64,000 nt of DNA, from the NCBI GenBank assembly GCA_002027195.1, contig MWJO01000014.1, forward strand, positions 1 to 64,000, given 5' to 3'. The notes under the pieces are model-generated. The model ran no database searches, was not told the origin of the DNA, and was given only the letters and a program-made list of their open reading frames with translations. Positions 55,220 to 63,673 of the stretch are shown piece after piece; the stretch's first letter is position 1, and every line of letters starts with the position of its first letter. The stretch is from Streptomyces sp. GKU 895 (lineage in GTDB: Bacteria; Actinomycetota; Actinomycetes; Streptomycetales; Streptomycetaceae). The translations under genes were made by a program, and so were the position numbers.

Positions 55220-57163
55220 CTAGGCGCCCCCAACTGCCGTCAGCAGCGCAAGTGGCGCCGCCGCCGACCGGGCCTCCCGCACACACGCATGCGGATAAGG
55301 CACCGGTTCCCGATGCGTGTCCCTGCCGTACCCGGCGATGACTTCCGGGAGCCGATGGCCGGCCGCCGTCGCCGCGTCCACCAACCCGTGCGCCACCGAG
55401 CGCGCCTCGTCGTGGAGCCCGTACCGGGCCAGGCCCAGCGTGATGAGCGCGTTGTCGTGCGGCCACACCGAACCGCGGTGGTACGACAGCGGGTGGTACG
55501 CCGCCTGCCCGGCCGCCAGCGTCCGTACGCCCCAGCCCGAGAAGAAGTCCGGTTCCAGCAGGCGCCGGCCCACGACCTCGCCGTACTCCTTGTCCAGCAG
55601 CCCCGACCACAGCAGATGCCCGGCGTCGGAGGCCAGTGCGTCGAGTTGGCGGCCCTCGCCGTCCAGGGCGAGGGCGGGGAAGGAGTGGTCCCGCATCCAG
55701 AAGTCGCGCTGGAAGCGGTCGCGGAGGTCGGCCGCGGCCTGTTCGAGGAGGGCCGCGTATGTCTCGTCCGCCCATACCGTCCGCGCCAGCCACGCCGTGC
55801 GCCGCAGCGCGTCGTACGCGTAGCCCTGCGCGCCCGCCGCCATCACCGCGCCGGAGGCGCGGGTGCCGTCGGAGGAGCAGATGGAGCCGGGGGAGTCCTT
55901 CCAGTTCTGGTTGGCGAGGCCGCCCTGGTCGGCGCGGTAGACGAGGTAGCCGCGGGAGGTCAGGCCGCCGTGGTCCAGCATCCAGCAGATCGCCGCGCGG
56001 GCGTGGGGTTCCAGGCGGCGGGCGAGGGTGACGTCCCCGGTCTGTTCGACGTATGCGCCGAGGAGGACCAGGAAGAGGGGGGTGGCGTCCACCGAGCCGT
56101 AGTAGCGGCCGTAGGGGACCTGGCCGAAGTGCGCCAGTTCGCCGTGGCGTACCTCGTGCACGATCTTGCCCGGCTGGGCCACCGCGTTCGCGCCGGTCTC
56201 CGTCGCCTGTGCCGCGGCGAGGGCGGGGAGGGTGGCGGCGGCCAGCTGGGGCCGGTAGGGGAGGGCGAAGAGGGAGGTGAGCAGGGCGTCCCGGCCCAGC
56301 AGGGTCAGGAACCAGGGGGCGCCCGCTGCCGGGACGTGCAGGGTCTCGCCGTCCGGGCCCTGTGCCGGGACCTGGAGCGAGGCCAGGTCGGCGAGGCCCC
56401 GGGCGCAGGCTGCGGCCAGTTCGGGCCAGCCGGTCGGGAAGGCCACCCCCTCCACGAACTCGCCTTCCAGCGCGATGAGTTCGGCGTTGAGGGCGGTGGG
56501 GGACTTGGGGACGCGCAGGGCGCGCTTGTCGCCGTGCGGGCGGGCCATGACCCGGAGGGTCAGTTCCGCCGTGCCGTGCGGTTCCAGGTCCAGTGTCCAG
56601 ACCAGGCGGCGGGCGCCGGTGCCGGTCTCCTCCACCGCCTCCGGAGCGGGCTCCGCCGTCACCGTCGTACAGGACCGCCATTCGCCGCGCTGGTAGGTGA
56701 ACTCCACGCCGGAGTCGAGGACTTCGCGGGAGCGGGTGGCGCCGGTCTTGGCGTAGGTGCGGTAGTCGGAGCGGAGTTCGAACTGGTCGGTGAAGTCGGC
56801 GTCCGCGGTGACCGCCAGGCGGACCGTGGTGGGGACCGGGCGGTTGCTCGTCACGCGCAGGGATTCGACGAACGAGCCGTCACCCACCGCCTGTTCGCGG
56901 AAGATCGTGTACGCCGGGGGCTCGTTGCGGCCGCCCCGGGGGACCAGGACACAGCGGGCCGTGTCGCCGTCGGCCACCGGGGTGAGGGCCTCGGGGACGG
57001 CGCCGTCCACCGTGAGCTGCCAGCGGCTCAGGTGGCGGGCGTCGCGTACGAATAACCCCTCGGGGGACGGGGAGCTGCCGCCCCGGACTCCGCTGATGTC
57101 CCCGCCGTCTCCCACGGCCGCGAACGTCCCGCCGCGCACGAGCAGATGATGCCGGTCCGTCAT
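55220..57163 (-). CDS. Glycogen debranching-like amylo-alpha-1,6-glucosidase
   Basis: 647-residue cytosolic glycoside hydrolase. The N-terminal beta domain (residues 1-220; HHLLVRGGTFAAVGDGGDIS and GLFVRDARHLSRW) matches the GDE N-terminal bis domain. The C-terminal (alpha/alpha)6 barrel has PWFLTLLGRDALLTSLFAL with the acid, AYDALRRTAWLA, and HRGSVWPHDNALITLGLARY with the catalytic Glu-bearing region. It starts inside the stop of the upstream glycosidase gene (ATGA overlap) and is probably the second gene of a ROK-controlled operon. Likely acts on oligosaccharide debranching or on small glucosides. Confidence 0.87.
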   Translation of the reverse strand: MTDRHHLLVRGGTFAAVGDGGDISGVRGGSSPSPEGLFVRDARHLSRWQLTVDGAVPEALTPVADGDTARCVLVPRGGRNEPPAYTIFREQAVGDGSFVESLRVTSNRPVPTTVRLAVTADADFTDQFELRSDYRTYAKTGATRSREVLDSGVEFTYQRGEWRSCTTVTAEPAPEAVEETGTGARRLVWTLDLEPHGTAELTLRVMARPHGDKRALRVPKSPTALNAELIALEGEFVEGVAFPTGWPELAAACARGLADLASLQVPAQGPDGETLHVPAAGAPWFLTLLGRDALLTSLFALPYRPQLAAATLPALAAAQATETGANAVAQPGKIVHEVRHGELAHFGQVPYGRYYGSVDATPLFLVLLGAYVEQTGDVTLARRLEPHARAAICWMLDHGGLTSRGYLVYRADQGGLANQNWKDSPGSICSSDGTRASGAVMAAGAQGYAYDALRRTAWLARTVWADETYAALLEQAAADLRDRFQRDFWMRDHSFPALALDGEGRQLDALASDAGHLLWSGLLDKEYGEVVGRRLLEPDFFSGWGVRTLAAGQAAYHPLSYHRGSVWPHDNALITLGLARYGLHDEARSVAHGLVDAATAAGHRLPEVIAGYGRDTHREPVPYPHACVREARSAAAPLALLTAVGGA

Positions 57164-58557
57164 TCCCGGTCCCCTCCCTTGGATCCCGTGTGGGTGGTGG
57201 CGCTGTGGAGCAGGTCGAGCGAGAGCGCGGCGGTCCAGCCGAAGCCGGTCGCCCCGCAGGCCTCGCCGGTGTACGGGTCGACGTACTCCGCGAAGTCGGA
57301 GGTGCCGGCGAGTTGCAGCACCGCCCTGCGCAGGGCGGCGGCCCGCCCCCGTTCGCCGTGCGTGCGCAGACCGCGCTCCAGCAGCCAGTTGGTGTTGAAC
57401 CAGGCCGGGCCGCGCCAGTAGCGGTGCGGGTCGAAGGCCTCGCCGAGCAGGTCGTAGCTGGGGACCAGGCGGGTGGTGCCGCCGAGTCCGAAGTGCTTGG
57501 AGGCCGTCGTGCGGACCAGGGCCGTGACGACGTCCCGGGGGAGTGTGGGCAGGAGCAGGGGGATCAGGCCGGAGACGCTGCGCTCCGGGATGAGCCGGCC
57601 GGTGCGGACGTCACGGCAGAAGAACATGCCCTCCACCGGGTCCCAGAGGCGGTCGATCAGGGTCGCGGTCAGGCGCTCGGCCCGGGTGTGGCGGGCGGTG
57701 CCCGGGGCGCCCAGCTCCTGGGCGATACGGGCCAGCGCGTGCTCGGAGGCGATGAGCAGGGCGTTGAAGGACGGGTCCTCGACCGCGAACTCGGCTGCCC
57801 CGTCCGCGTATTCGCCGTCCCGGTAGTCCGTCGCCAGGCGGACGTAGCGGCCGTAGTCCAGGTCCGTGGGGCGGTCCTCCGGGGAGCCGTGGTCGAGGTC
57901 GGCGCGGCGGAAGGAGCGGGCCGGGGCCGGGGTGATCCGGCTCAACGGGGCGTCCCAGCAAGGGCTGTTGTCCATGCCCTGCTCCCAGGGGTGGACCACC
58001 GACGCCAGACCGGCGCCGCCCAGGTCCCTGCGATGCAGGAGATAGCGGTGCCAGGCGGCCAGGTGGGGGTACACCCGGGTGAGGAAGCCGCGGGCCCGGG
58101 ACAGCCCCGGGTCGGCCTGGTGCACCAGCCAGGCGGCCAGCGCGTGCACCGGTGGCTGCACGATGCCGGACGTCTGTACGGTGCGCGGGGCGCCCGCAGC
58201 GCGCCCCGCGGTCGAGGAGCGCCAGAAGTCGGGGCTCGGGAAGTACGCGTCGAGCGGCACGGAGGGGTTGAAGACGATGTGCGGGATGCGTCCGTCACCC
58301 CATTGGGCGTCGAACAGCGTCTCCAGTTCCGTCTGTGCCCGTAACGGGGACAGGTGCCGCAGGCCGATCGCGATGAACGCCGAGTCCCAGGACCACTGGT
58401 GCGGGTACAGGCTGCGGGAGGGGACCGTGGAGGTGCCCGTCCAGTTGGCCTCCAGTACCCGCGCCGCCCTGACGTGCAGAGAATGTGTCGTGACGTCCGG
58501 TTCGTATACGAAGGGTCGGGTCCGGACATGCGAGGTCAGCTGGGCAGTGCGATCCAC
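57160..58557 (-). CDS. MGH1-like (alpha/alpha)6-barrel glycoside hydrolase
   Basis: 465-residue enzyme resembling the mannosylglycerate hydrolase MGH1-type (GH63-like) family. Markers: SLYPHQWSWDSAFIAIGLRH with the catalytic Asp region, PHIVFNP, WEQGMDNSPCWDAPL with substrate-binding Asp, and YWRGPAWFNTNWLLERGL near the C-terminal catalytic Glu position. GTG 58557 is preceded by a GGGGAG SD; the frame upstream is a long shadow. No signal peptide, so cytosolic. It is divergent from the ROK repressor and overlaps the debranching gene by 4 bases. Substrate unknown, possibly a compatible-solute glucoside. Confidence 0.85.
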   Translation of the reverse strand: MDRTAQLTSHVRTRPFVYEPDVTTHSLHVRAARVLEANWTGTSTVPSRSLYPHQWSWDSAFIAIGLRHLSPLRAQTELETLFDAQWGDGRIPHIVFNPSVPLDAYFPSPDFWRSSTAGRAAGAPRTVQTSGIVQPPVHALAAWLVHQADPGLSRARGFLTRVYPHLAAWHRYLLHRRDLGGAGLASVVHPWEQGMDNSPCWDAPLSRITPAPARSFRRADLDHGSPEDRPTDLDYGRYVRLATDYRDGEYADGAAEFAVEDPSFNALLIASEHALARIAQELGAPGTARHTRAERLTATLIDRLWDPVEGMFFCRDVRTGRLIPERSVSGLIPLLLPTLPRDVVTALVRTTASKHFGLGGTTRLVPSYDLLGEAFDPHRYWRGPAWFNTNWLLERGLRTHGERGRAAALRRAVLQLAGTSDFAEYVDPYTGEACGATGFGWTAALSLDLLHSATTHTGSKGGDRE

Positions 58558-58677
58558 TCGGGGCTCCCCGAAGACGTTCGGCCTGACCGGTTCGGTCGAG
58601 GCCACCGTAGAGTTACGTCTATTTAACACGCAAAACTCAATATGTAATGCAAGCTTGAGAAACACAAGGGGGTGCGC
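58558..58677. promoter_or_regulatory. AT-rich divergent promoter region between ROK and glycosidase genes
   Basis: 120 bases; 58610-58665 is far more AT-rich than the surroundings (TCTATTTAACACGC and CTCAATATGTAATGC). CTCAA and TTGAG form a loose inverted pair around 58636-58659. This is probably where the ROK protein binds and both promoters lie. Confidence 0.45.
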
Positions 58678-59874
58678 ATGAGTGGTCGTGCTCAAGCGAG
58701 CGCCGGCGAACTGCTCGAACTGGTGCGAAGCGGACGAGCGACGACTCGTGGTGCCCTGCAACAGGTGACCGGGCTCTCCCGGGCCACCGTCGGCCAGCGC
58801 CTCGACCGGCTGTTCCGGGCCGGCTGGCTGCGCGAAGGGGCCGGGGGGCCGGTGGACTCCCCGCTCGGCGGACGCCCCTCCATCACCCTGGAGTTCGACG
58901 ACTCCCATGCCGTCGTCCTCGCCGCCGACCTCGACACCCGGCACGCCCGCGCCGCCGTCCTCTCCCTGACCGGCGAGATCCTCGCCGAGCACGGCGGGAC
59001 CCTCGTCATCGAGGACGGTCCGGACGCGGTGCTGGGCGAGCTGGGCCGCTGGTTCGCCGAGCTGCTGGAGAAGGCGGGGCACCGCGCCGACGAGGTGTGC
59101 GGCATCGGCCTCGCCGTGCCGGGCCCGGTCGACAGCGAGACCGGCCGGGTCGTGCAGCCGCCGATCATGCCGGGCTGGGACGGCTACGACATAAGAGAGC
59201 GCCTGGCCAGAGCGTTCAGCGAGCACACGGGCGCAGGCCGGGTGCCGGTCCTCGTCGACAACGACGCCAACCTCATGGCGTACGGCGAACAGCGCACGGG
59301 GTACGGGGACTGCTCGGCCTTCGTGCTGGTCAAGGTGTCCACCGGTATCGGTGCGGGTGTGGTCGTCGACGGTTCGATCTATCGCGGGATCGACGGGGGC
59401 GCCGGGGACATCGGGCACATCCGGGTCGGCACCGAGGCGCTGTGCCGGTGCGGGTCGTACGGCTGTCTCGCCGCCGTCGCGAGCGGCGGTGCCGTGGCGC
59501 GGCGGCTGGCCGAGAGCGGGGTGCCCGCGGCGTCCGGCTCGGATGTGCGGGACCTGCTGACCGCCGGGCATGTGGAGGCCGCCGCGCTCGCCCGGGAGGC
59601 GGGGCGGCAGGTCGGGGACGTACTGGCGACCGTCGTGACGCTGCTGAACCCCGGGGTGCTGATGATCGCCGGGGATCTGGCCGGAACCGCCTTCCTCACG
59701 GGCGTGCGCGAGCTGCTGTACCAGCGGGCACTGCCGCGTTCCACCGCCCATCTGGACGTCGTCACCTCACGGCTCGGCGAGCGGGCCGGGCTGGTGGGGG
59801 CGGGGGCCCTGGTCGTGGAGCACCTGTACGCGCCCGGGCGGGTCGAGGAACGGCTCCTGGCGCTCGGTGTGTGA
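58678..59874 (+). CDS. ROK family transcriptional regulator
   Basis: 398-residue NagC-like repressor. N-terminal winged helix: GELLELVRSGRATTRGALQQ ... TGLSRATVGQRLDRLF. The sugar-kinase-like ROK domain follows with GIGLAVPGPVDSETG, VLVDNDANLMAYGEQR, VKVSTGIGAGVVVDG and the zinc motif CRCGSYGCLAAVAS (the usual Glu after GCL is Ala here). ATG 58678 has SD AAGGGGG; GTG 58672 overlaps it. It likely senses a sugar and represses the divergent glycosidase operon. Confidence 0.9.
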   Translation: MSGRAQASAGELLELVRSGRATTRGALQQVTGLSRATVGQRLDRLFRAGWLREGAGGPVDSPLGGRPSITLEFDDSHAVVLAADLDTRHARAAVLSLTGEILAEHGGTLVIEDGPDAVLGELGRWFAELLEKAGHRADEVCGIGLAVPGPVDSETGRVVQPPIMPGWDGYDIRERLARAFSEHTGAGRVPVLVDNDANLMAYGEQRTGYGDCSAFVLVKVSTGIGAGVVVDGSIYRGIDGGAGDIGHIRVGTEALCRCGSYGCLAAVASGGAVARRLAESGVPAASGSDVRDLLTAGHVEAAALAREAGRQVGDVLATVVTLLNPGVLMIAGDLAGTAFLTGVRELLYQRALPRSTAHLDVVTSRLGERAGLVGAGALVVEHLYAPGRVEERLLALGV

Positions 59875-60256
59875 CGTCCGCATGGTGGTACCCGGCCGTC
59901 TGAGGCGGCGTGATTCTCGCCACCTCTGATCGGGACGACGCTCAGATGAGCGGATCTTGGGCGACTGCACTTCTCCAAGGGGTGGCACCCAGTGCCACCC
60001 CTTGATCGTTCATCGATCGAAATCAGGCGTGCTGAAAGCCGCTCACATGAGCGTTATGAGGCGTCTTCGGGGTGGGGTGCGTTCAAGAGGTGAACACATG
60101 ATCACCCGATTGCTTGCCAAGCTTTGACTTTCGATCCGCTGGCAGAGGCCTGGTTACGAGCACATGACGCGCAAGTGGACGTACCCATGAGCCTTCGATC
60201 TGGGTATGTTCCCCGTCGTCAGGGCAGCCACCGCGTCCTCGAGGGAGTCGAGAACC
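59875..60256. other. Intergenic region before ppdK with terminator and promoter candidates
   Basis: 382 bases. The strong hairpin at 59977-60003 closes the ROK transcript. Downstream, TATGTT at about 60207-60212 is a candidate -10 for ppdK, about 45 bases before its GTG. An upstream TTGACT occurs at about 60124-60129. A GATCG-rich stretch (60004-60022) is palindromic in part. No small gene is convincing. Confidence 0.4.
59977..60003. terminator. Perfect 12-bp stem hairpin terminator
   Basis: AAGGGGTGGCAC and GTGCCACCCCTT separated by CCA. Strong stem with a tight loop, about 100 bases after the ROK stop; likely bidirectional. Confidence 0.7.
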
Positions 60257-62977
60257 GTGTCGGAAAACAAAGAACCCCACGTAGCGAAGTTCGTCTACGA
60301 CTTCACCGAGGGAAACAAGGACCTCAAGGACCTCCTCGGCGGCAAGGGCGCGAACCTCGCCGAGATGACCAACCTGGGACTCCCCGTTCCCCCCGGCTTC
60401 ACCATCACGACCGAAGCCTGCAAGGTCTACCTGGAGAGCGGCGCGGAGCCGGTGGCACTGCGTGACGAGGTGAGTGCGCACCTCGACGCCCTCGAGAAGC
60501 GGATGGGCAAGAAGCTCGGCCAGGCCGACGACCCGCTGCTCGTCTCGGTCCGCTCCGGCGCCAAGTTCTCCATGCCCGGCATGATGGACACGGTCCTGAA
60601 CATCGGCCTCTCCGACAAGTCGGTGAAGGGCCTCGCCGAGCAGGCCGGCGACGAGCGCTTCGCCTGGGACTCCTACCGCCGCCTCATCCAGATGTTCGGC
60701 AAGACCGTCCTCGGTGTCGACGGCGAGCTCTTCGAAGAGGCCCTCGACGCCGCGAAGGACGCCAAGAAGGTCGCGGTCGACACCGACCTGGAGGCGGCCG
60801 ACCTCAAGAAGCTCGTCACCAAGTTCAAGCGGATCGTCAAGGCCGAGGCCGGCCGGGACTTCCCGCAGGACCCGCGCGAGCAGATGGACCTCGCCATCAA
60901 GGCGGTCTTCGACTCCTGGAACACCGACCGCGCCAAGCTCTACCGCCGCCAGGAGCGCATCCCCGGCGACCTGGGCACGGCCGTCAACGTCTGTTCCATG
61001 GTCTTCGGCAACCTCGGTCCCGACTCCGGCACCGGCGTCGCCTTCACCCGCGACCCGGCCTCCGGCCACCAGGGCGTCTACGGCGACTACCTCCAGAACG
61101 CCCAGGGCGAGGACGTCGTCGCCGGCATCCGCAACACCGTGCCGCTCGCGGAGCTGGAGCAGATCGACAAGAAGTCGTACGACCAGCTGATGCAGATCAT
61201 GGAGACGCTGGAGAACCACTACAAGGACCTCTGCGACATCGAGTTCACCATCGAGCGCGGTCAGCTGTGGATGCTCCAGACCCGCGTCGGCAAGCGGACG
61301 GCCGGTGCCGCCTTCCGCATCGCCACCCAGCTCGTGGACCAGGGCCTGATCGACGAGGCCGAGGCGCTCCAGCGGGTCACGGGCGCCCAGCTCGCCCAGC
61401 TGATGTTCCCCAAGTTCGACGAGGACGCCAAGGTCGAGCAGATCGGCCGGGGCATCGCGGCCTCGCCGGGCGCGGCGGTCGGCAAGGCGGTCTTCGACTC
61501 GTACACCGCCGTGAAGTGGTCGCGCTCCGGCGAGAAGGTCATCCTGGTCCGCCGCGAGACCAACCCCGACGACCTCGACGGCATGATCGCGGCCGAGGGC
61601 ATCCTGACCTCGCGCGGCGGCAAGACCTCCCACGCGGCCGTCGTCGCGCGCGGCATGGGCAAGACCTGTGTCTGCGGCGCCGAGGAGCTGGAGGTCGACA
61701 CCAAGCGGCGCCGGATGACGGTCCCGGGCGGGCATGTGGTGGAGGAGGGCGACCTGATCTCCATCGACGGGTCGTCCGGCAAGGTCTACCTGGGCGAGGT
61801 CCCGGTCGTCCCGTCTCCCGTCGTCGAGTACTTCGAGGGCCGGATGCACGCGGGTGCCAACGACGCCGACGAACTGGTCGAGGCGGTCCACCGCATCATG
61901 GCCTTCGCCGACCGCAAGCGCCGGCTGCGGGTCCGTGCCAACGCGGACAACGCCGAGGACGCGCTGCGCGCCCGCCGCTTCGGCGCGCAGGGCATCGGGC
62001 TGTGCCGTACCGAGCACATGTTCCTCGGTGAGCGCCGCGAGATGGTCGAGAAGCTGATCCTCGCCGACACCGAGGAGGAGCGGGAGTCCGCGCTGGCGGA
62101 GCTGCTGCCGCTGCAGAAGAAGGACTTCGTCGAGCTGTTCTCGGCGATGGACGGCCTTCCGGTGACGGTCCGTCTCCTGGACCCGCCGCTGCACGAGTTC
62201 CTGCCCGACATCACCGAGCTGTCGGTCCGCGTGGCCCTCGCCGAGTCCCGCCAGGAACCGCACGAGAACGAGCTGCGGCTGCTCCAGGCGGTCCACCGCC
62301 TGCACGAGCAGAACCCGATGCTGGGCCTGCGCGGCGTGCGTCTGGGTCTTGTGATCCCGGGCCTGTTCACCATGCAGGTACGGGCGATCGCCGAGGCGGC
62401 CGCCGAGCGCAAGAACGCCAAGGGCGACCCGCGGGCCGAGATCATGATCCCGCTCGTCGGCACGGTCCAGGAGCTGGAGATCGTCCGCGAGGAGGCCGAC
62501 CAGGTCATCGCGGAGGTCGAGGCCGCGACCGGGACGTCTTTGAAGCTGTCGATCGGCACGATGATCGAGCTGCCGCGCGCCGCCCTCACGGCCGGTCAGA
62601 TCGCCGAGGCGGCGGAGTTCTTCAGCTTCGGCACGAACGACCTCACCCAGACGGTGTGGGGCTTCAGCCGGGACGACGTGGAGGCTTCGTTCTTCACGGC
62701 GTACCTGGAGAAGGGCATCTTCGGGGTGTCGCCGTTCGAGACGATCGACAAGGACGGCGTGGGCTCCCTGGTGAAGCTGGCCGCCGAGGCCGGCCGCGCC
62801 ACCCGCCCCGACCTCAAGCTCGGCGTCTGCGGCGAGCACGGCGGCGACCCGGAGTCGGTCCACTTCTTCCACGAGGTCGGCCTGGACTACGTCTCCTGCT
62901 CCCCGTTCCGCATCCCGGTCGCCCGCCTGGAAGCGGGCCGCGCGGCCTCCGAGTCCGTGGGCAGCGACCACCGCTGA
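60257..62977 (+). CDS. ppdK: Pyruvate, phosphate dikinase
   Basis: Converts pyruvate, ATP and phosphate to PEP, AMP and PPi, or the reverse. 906 residues from GTG 60257 (SD GAGGGAG, 11 bases). The N-terminal ATP-grasp has GGKGANLAEMTNLGLPVPPG and MVFGNLGPDSGTGVAFTRDP. The phosphohistidine domain has GGKTSHAAVVARGMGKTCV with the catalytic His. The PEP-binding barrel ends with LGVCGEHGGDPESV, containing the conserved Cys. In Streptomyces it serves carbon flux near PEP and pyruvate. A pair of strong hairpins follows the stop. Confidence 0.97.
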   Translation: MSENKEPHVAKFVYDFTEGNKDLKDLLGGKGANLAEMTNLGLPVPPGFTITTEACKVYLESGAEPVALRDEVSAHLDALEKRMGKKLGQADDPLLVSVRSGAKFSMPGMMDTVLNIGLSDKSVKGLAEQAGDERFAWDSYRRLIQMFGKTVLGVDGELFEEALDAAKDAKKVAVDTDLEAADLKKLVTKFKRIVKAEAGRDFPQDPREQMDLAIKAVFDSWNTDRAKLYRRQERIPGDLGTAVNVCSMVFGNLGPDSGTGVAFTRDPASGHQGVYGDYLQNAQGEDVVAGIRNTVPLAELEQIDKKSYDQLMQIMETLENHYKDLCDIEFTIERGQLWMLQTRVGKRTAGAAFRIATQLVDQGLIDEAEALQRVTGAQLAQLMFPKFDEDAKVEQIGRGIAASPGAAVGKAVFDSYTAVKWSRSGEKVILVRRETNPDDLDGMIAAEGILTSRGGKTSHAAVVARGMGKTCVCGAEELEVDTKRRRMTVPGGHVVEEGDLISIDGSSGKVYLGEVPVVPSPVVEYFEGRMHAGANDADELVEAVHRIMAFADRKRRLRVRANADNAEDALRARRFGAQGIGLCRTEHMFLGERREMVEKLILADTEEERESALAELLPLQKKDFVELFSAMDGLPVTVRLLDPPLHEFLPDITELSVRVALAESRQEPHENELRLLQAVHRLHEQNPMLGLRGVRLGLVIPGLFTMQVRAIAEAAAERKNAKGDPRAEIMIPLVGTVQELEIVREEADQVIAEVEAATGTSLKLSIGTMIELPRAALTAGQIAEAAEFFSFGTNDLTQTVWGFSRDDVEASFFTAYLEKGIFGVSPFETIDKDGVGSLVKLAAEAGRATRPDLKLGVCGEHGGDPESVHFFHEVGLDYVSCSPFRIPVARLEAGRAASESVGSDHR

Positions 62978-62990
62978 TCCACCTCTGACG

Positions 62991-63042
62991 CCGGAACCGC
63001 CGTCCGTCCCCGACCCTCAGTACCGATGGGCGGCGGTTCCGG
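62991..63042 (+). terminator. Long-loop inverted repeat after ppdK
   Basis: 12-base arms CCGGAACCGCCG (62991-63002) and CGGCGGTTCCGG (63031-63042). First of two stems after ppdK. Confidence 0.5.
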
Positions 63043-63051
63043 ATCACCAAG

Positions 63052-63086
63052 AAGGAGCGGCACCCTGTGCGGGGGTGCCGCTCCTT
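63052..63086. terminator. 14-bp stem terminator between ppdK and the converging excalibur gene
   Basis: Arms AAGGAGCGGCACCC and GGGTGCCGCTCCTT, perfect over 14 bases with a 7-base loop. It lies between convergent genes, so is likely a bidirectional terminator. Confidence 0.75.
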
Positions 63087-63093
63087 CGGCCTT

Positions 63094-63513
63094 CTACGGG
63101 CGGTCCGCCGGGGCCCGCCGCTTGCGCGCCGCCAGCAGGACTCCGCTGCCGGCGGCCAGGGCGACCACGCTGCCGGCCGCGAGGTACGGGGTGGTGTCAT
63201 TGCCGCCGGTCTCGGCGAGGTCGTCGTCGGGTTGCCGGGTGCCGGCCCCGTCCGTCTCGTCCGCTCCGGCGGCCTTGTCGTCGGCGGGGACGAAGTCCGC
63301 GGGCGGCCGGTCGCAGCCGACGCCGTCGCCGTCCCGGTCGAGATGGGTGCCGTAATGCTCGTCGCCCTTGGGGATGTTCGCGTACCCGGCGGCGTATGCG
63401 TCCGTGCAGTTCTCGAACGGGTGGTCGCCATCGTGGGCCGAGGCGGCCGACGGGAGTACGGCCAGGGCCAGCGCGGCGACGACGAGGGCGCCGGGCTTGC
63501 GGAGCAGCTTCAC
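63094..63513 (-). CDS. Excalibur-domain surface protein with LAETG sorting motif
   Basis: 139-residue exported protein. Sec signal peptide MKLLRKPGALVVAALALAVL, then an excalibur calcium-binding domain (FENCTDAYAAGYANIPKGDE ... LDRDGDGVGCD) with the DxDxDGxxCD loop. An acidic linker follows, and a C-terminal sorting signal LAETGGN, a hydrophobic helix and a basic RKRR tail. The LAxTG form is used by actinobacterial class E sortases, so it is probably anchored to peptidoglycan. No sortase gene lies in the window. Confidence 0.85.
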   Translation of the reverse strand: MKLLRKPGALVVAALALAVLPSAASAHDGDHPFENCTDAYAAGYANIPKGDEHYGTHLDRDGDGVGCDRPPADFVPADDKAAGADETDGAGTRQPDDDLAETGGNDTTPYLAAGSVVALAAGSGVLLAARKRRAPADRP

Positions 63514-63673
63514 TGCGGGTCCTTCCGGGGGCGTGCGTGATCAAGAAGTGACGGTTGGTCAGATACGAGGTGACGAACCTATTGAGGGACCGCTCCTGTG
63601 GAGGCGGTATGAAGGACCCGTGATACGAACGTGACGTGACTGGCCGGTAACTCTCCGCGAGCTCGACGCTGGG

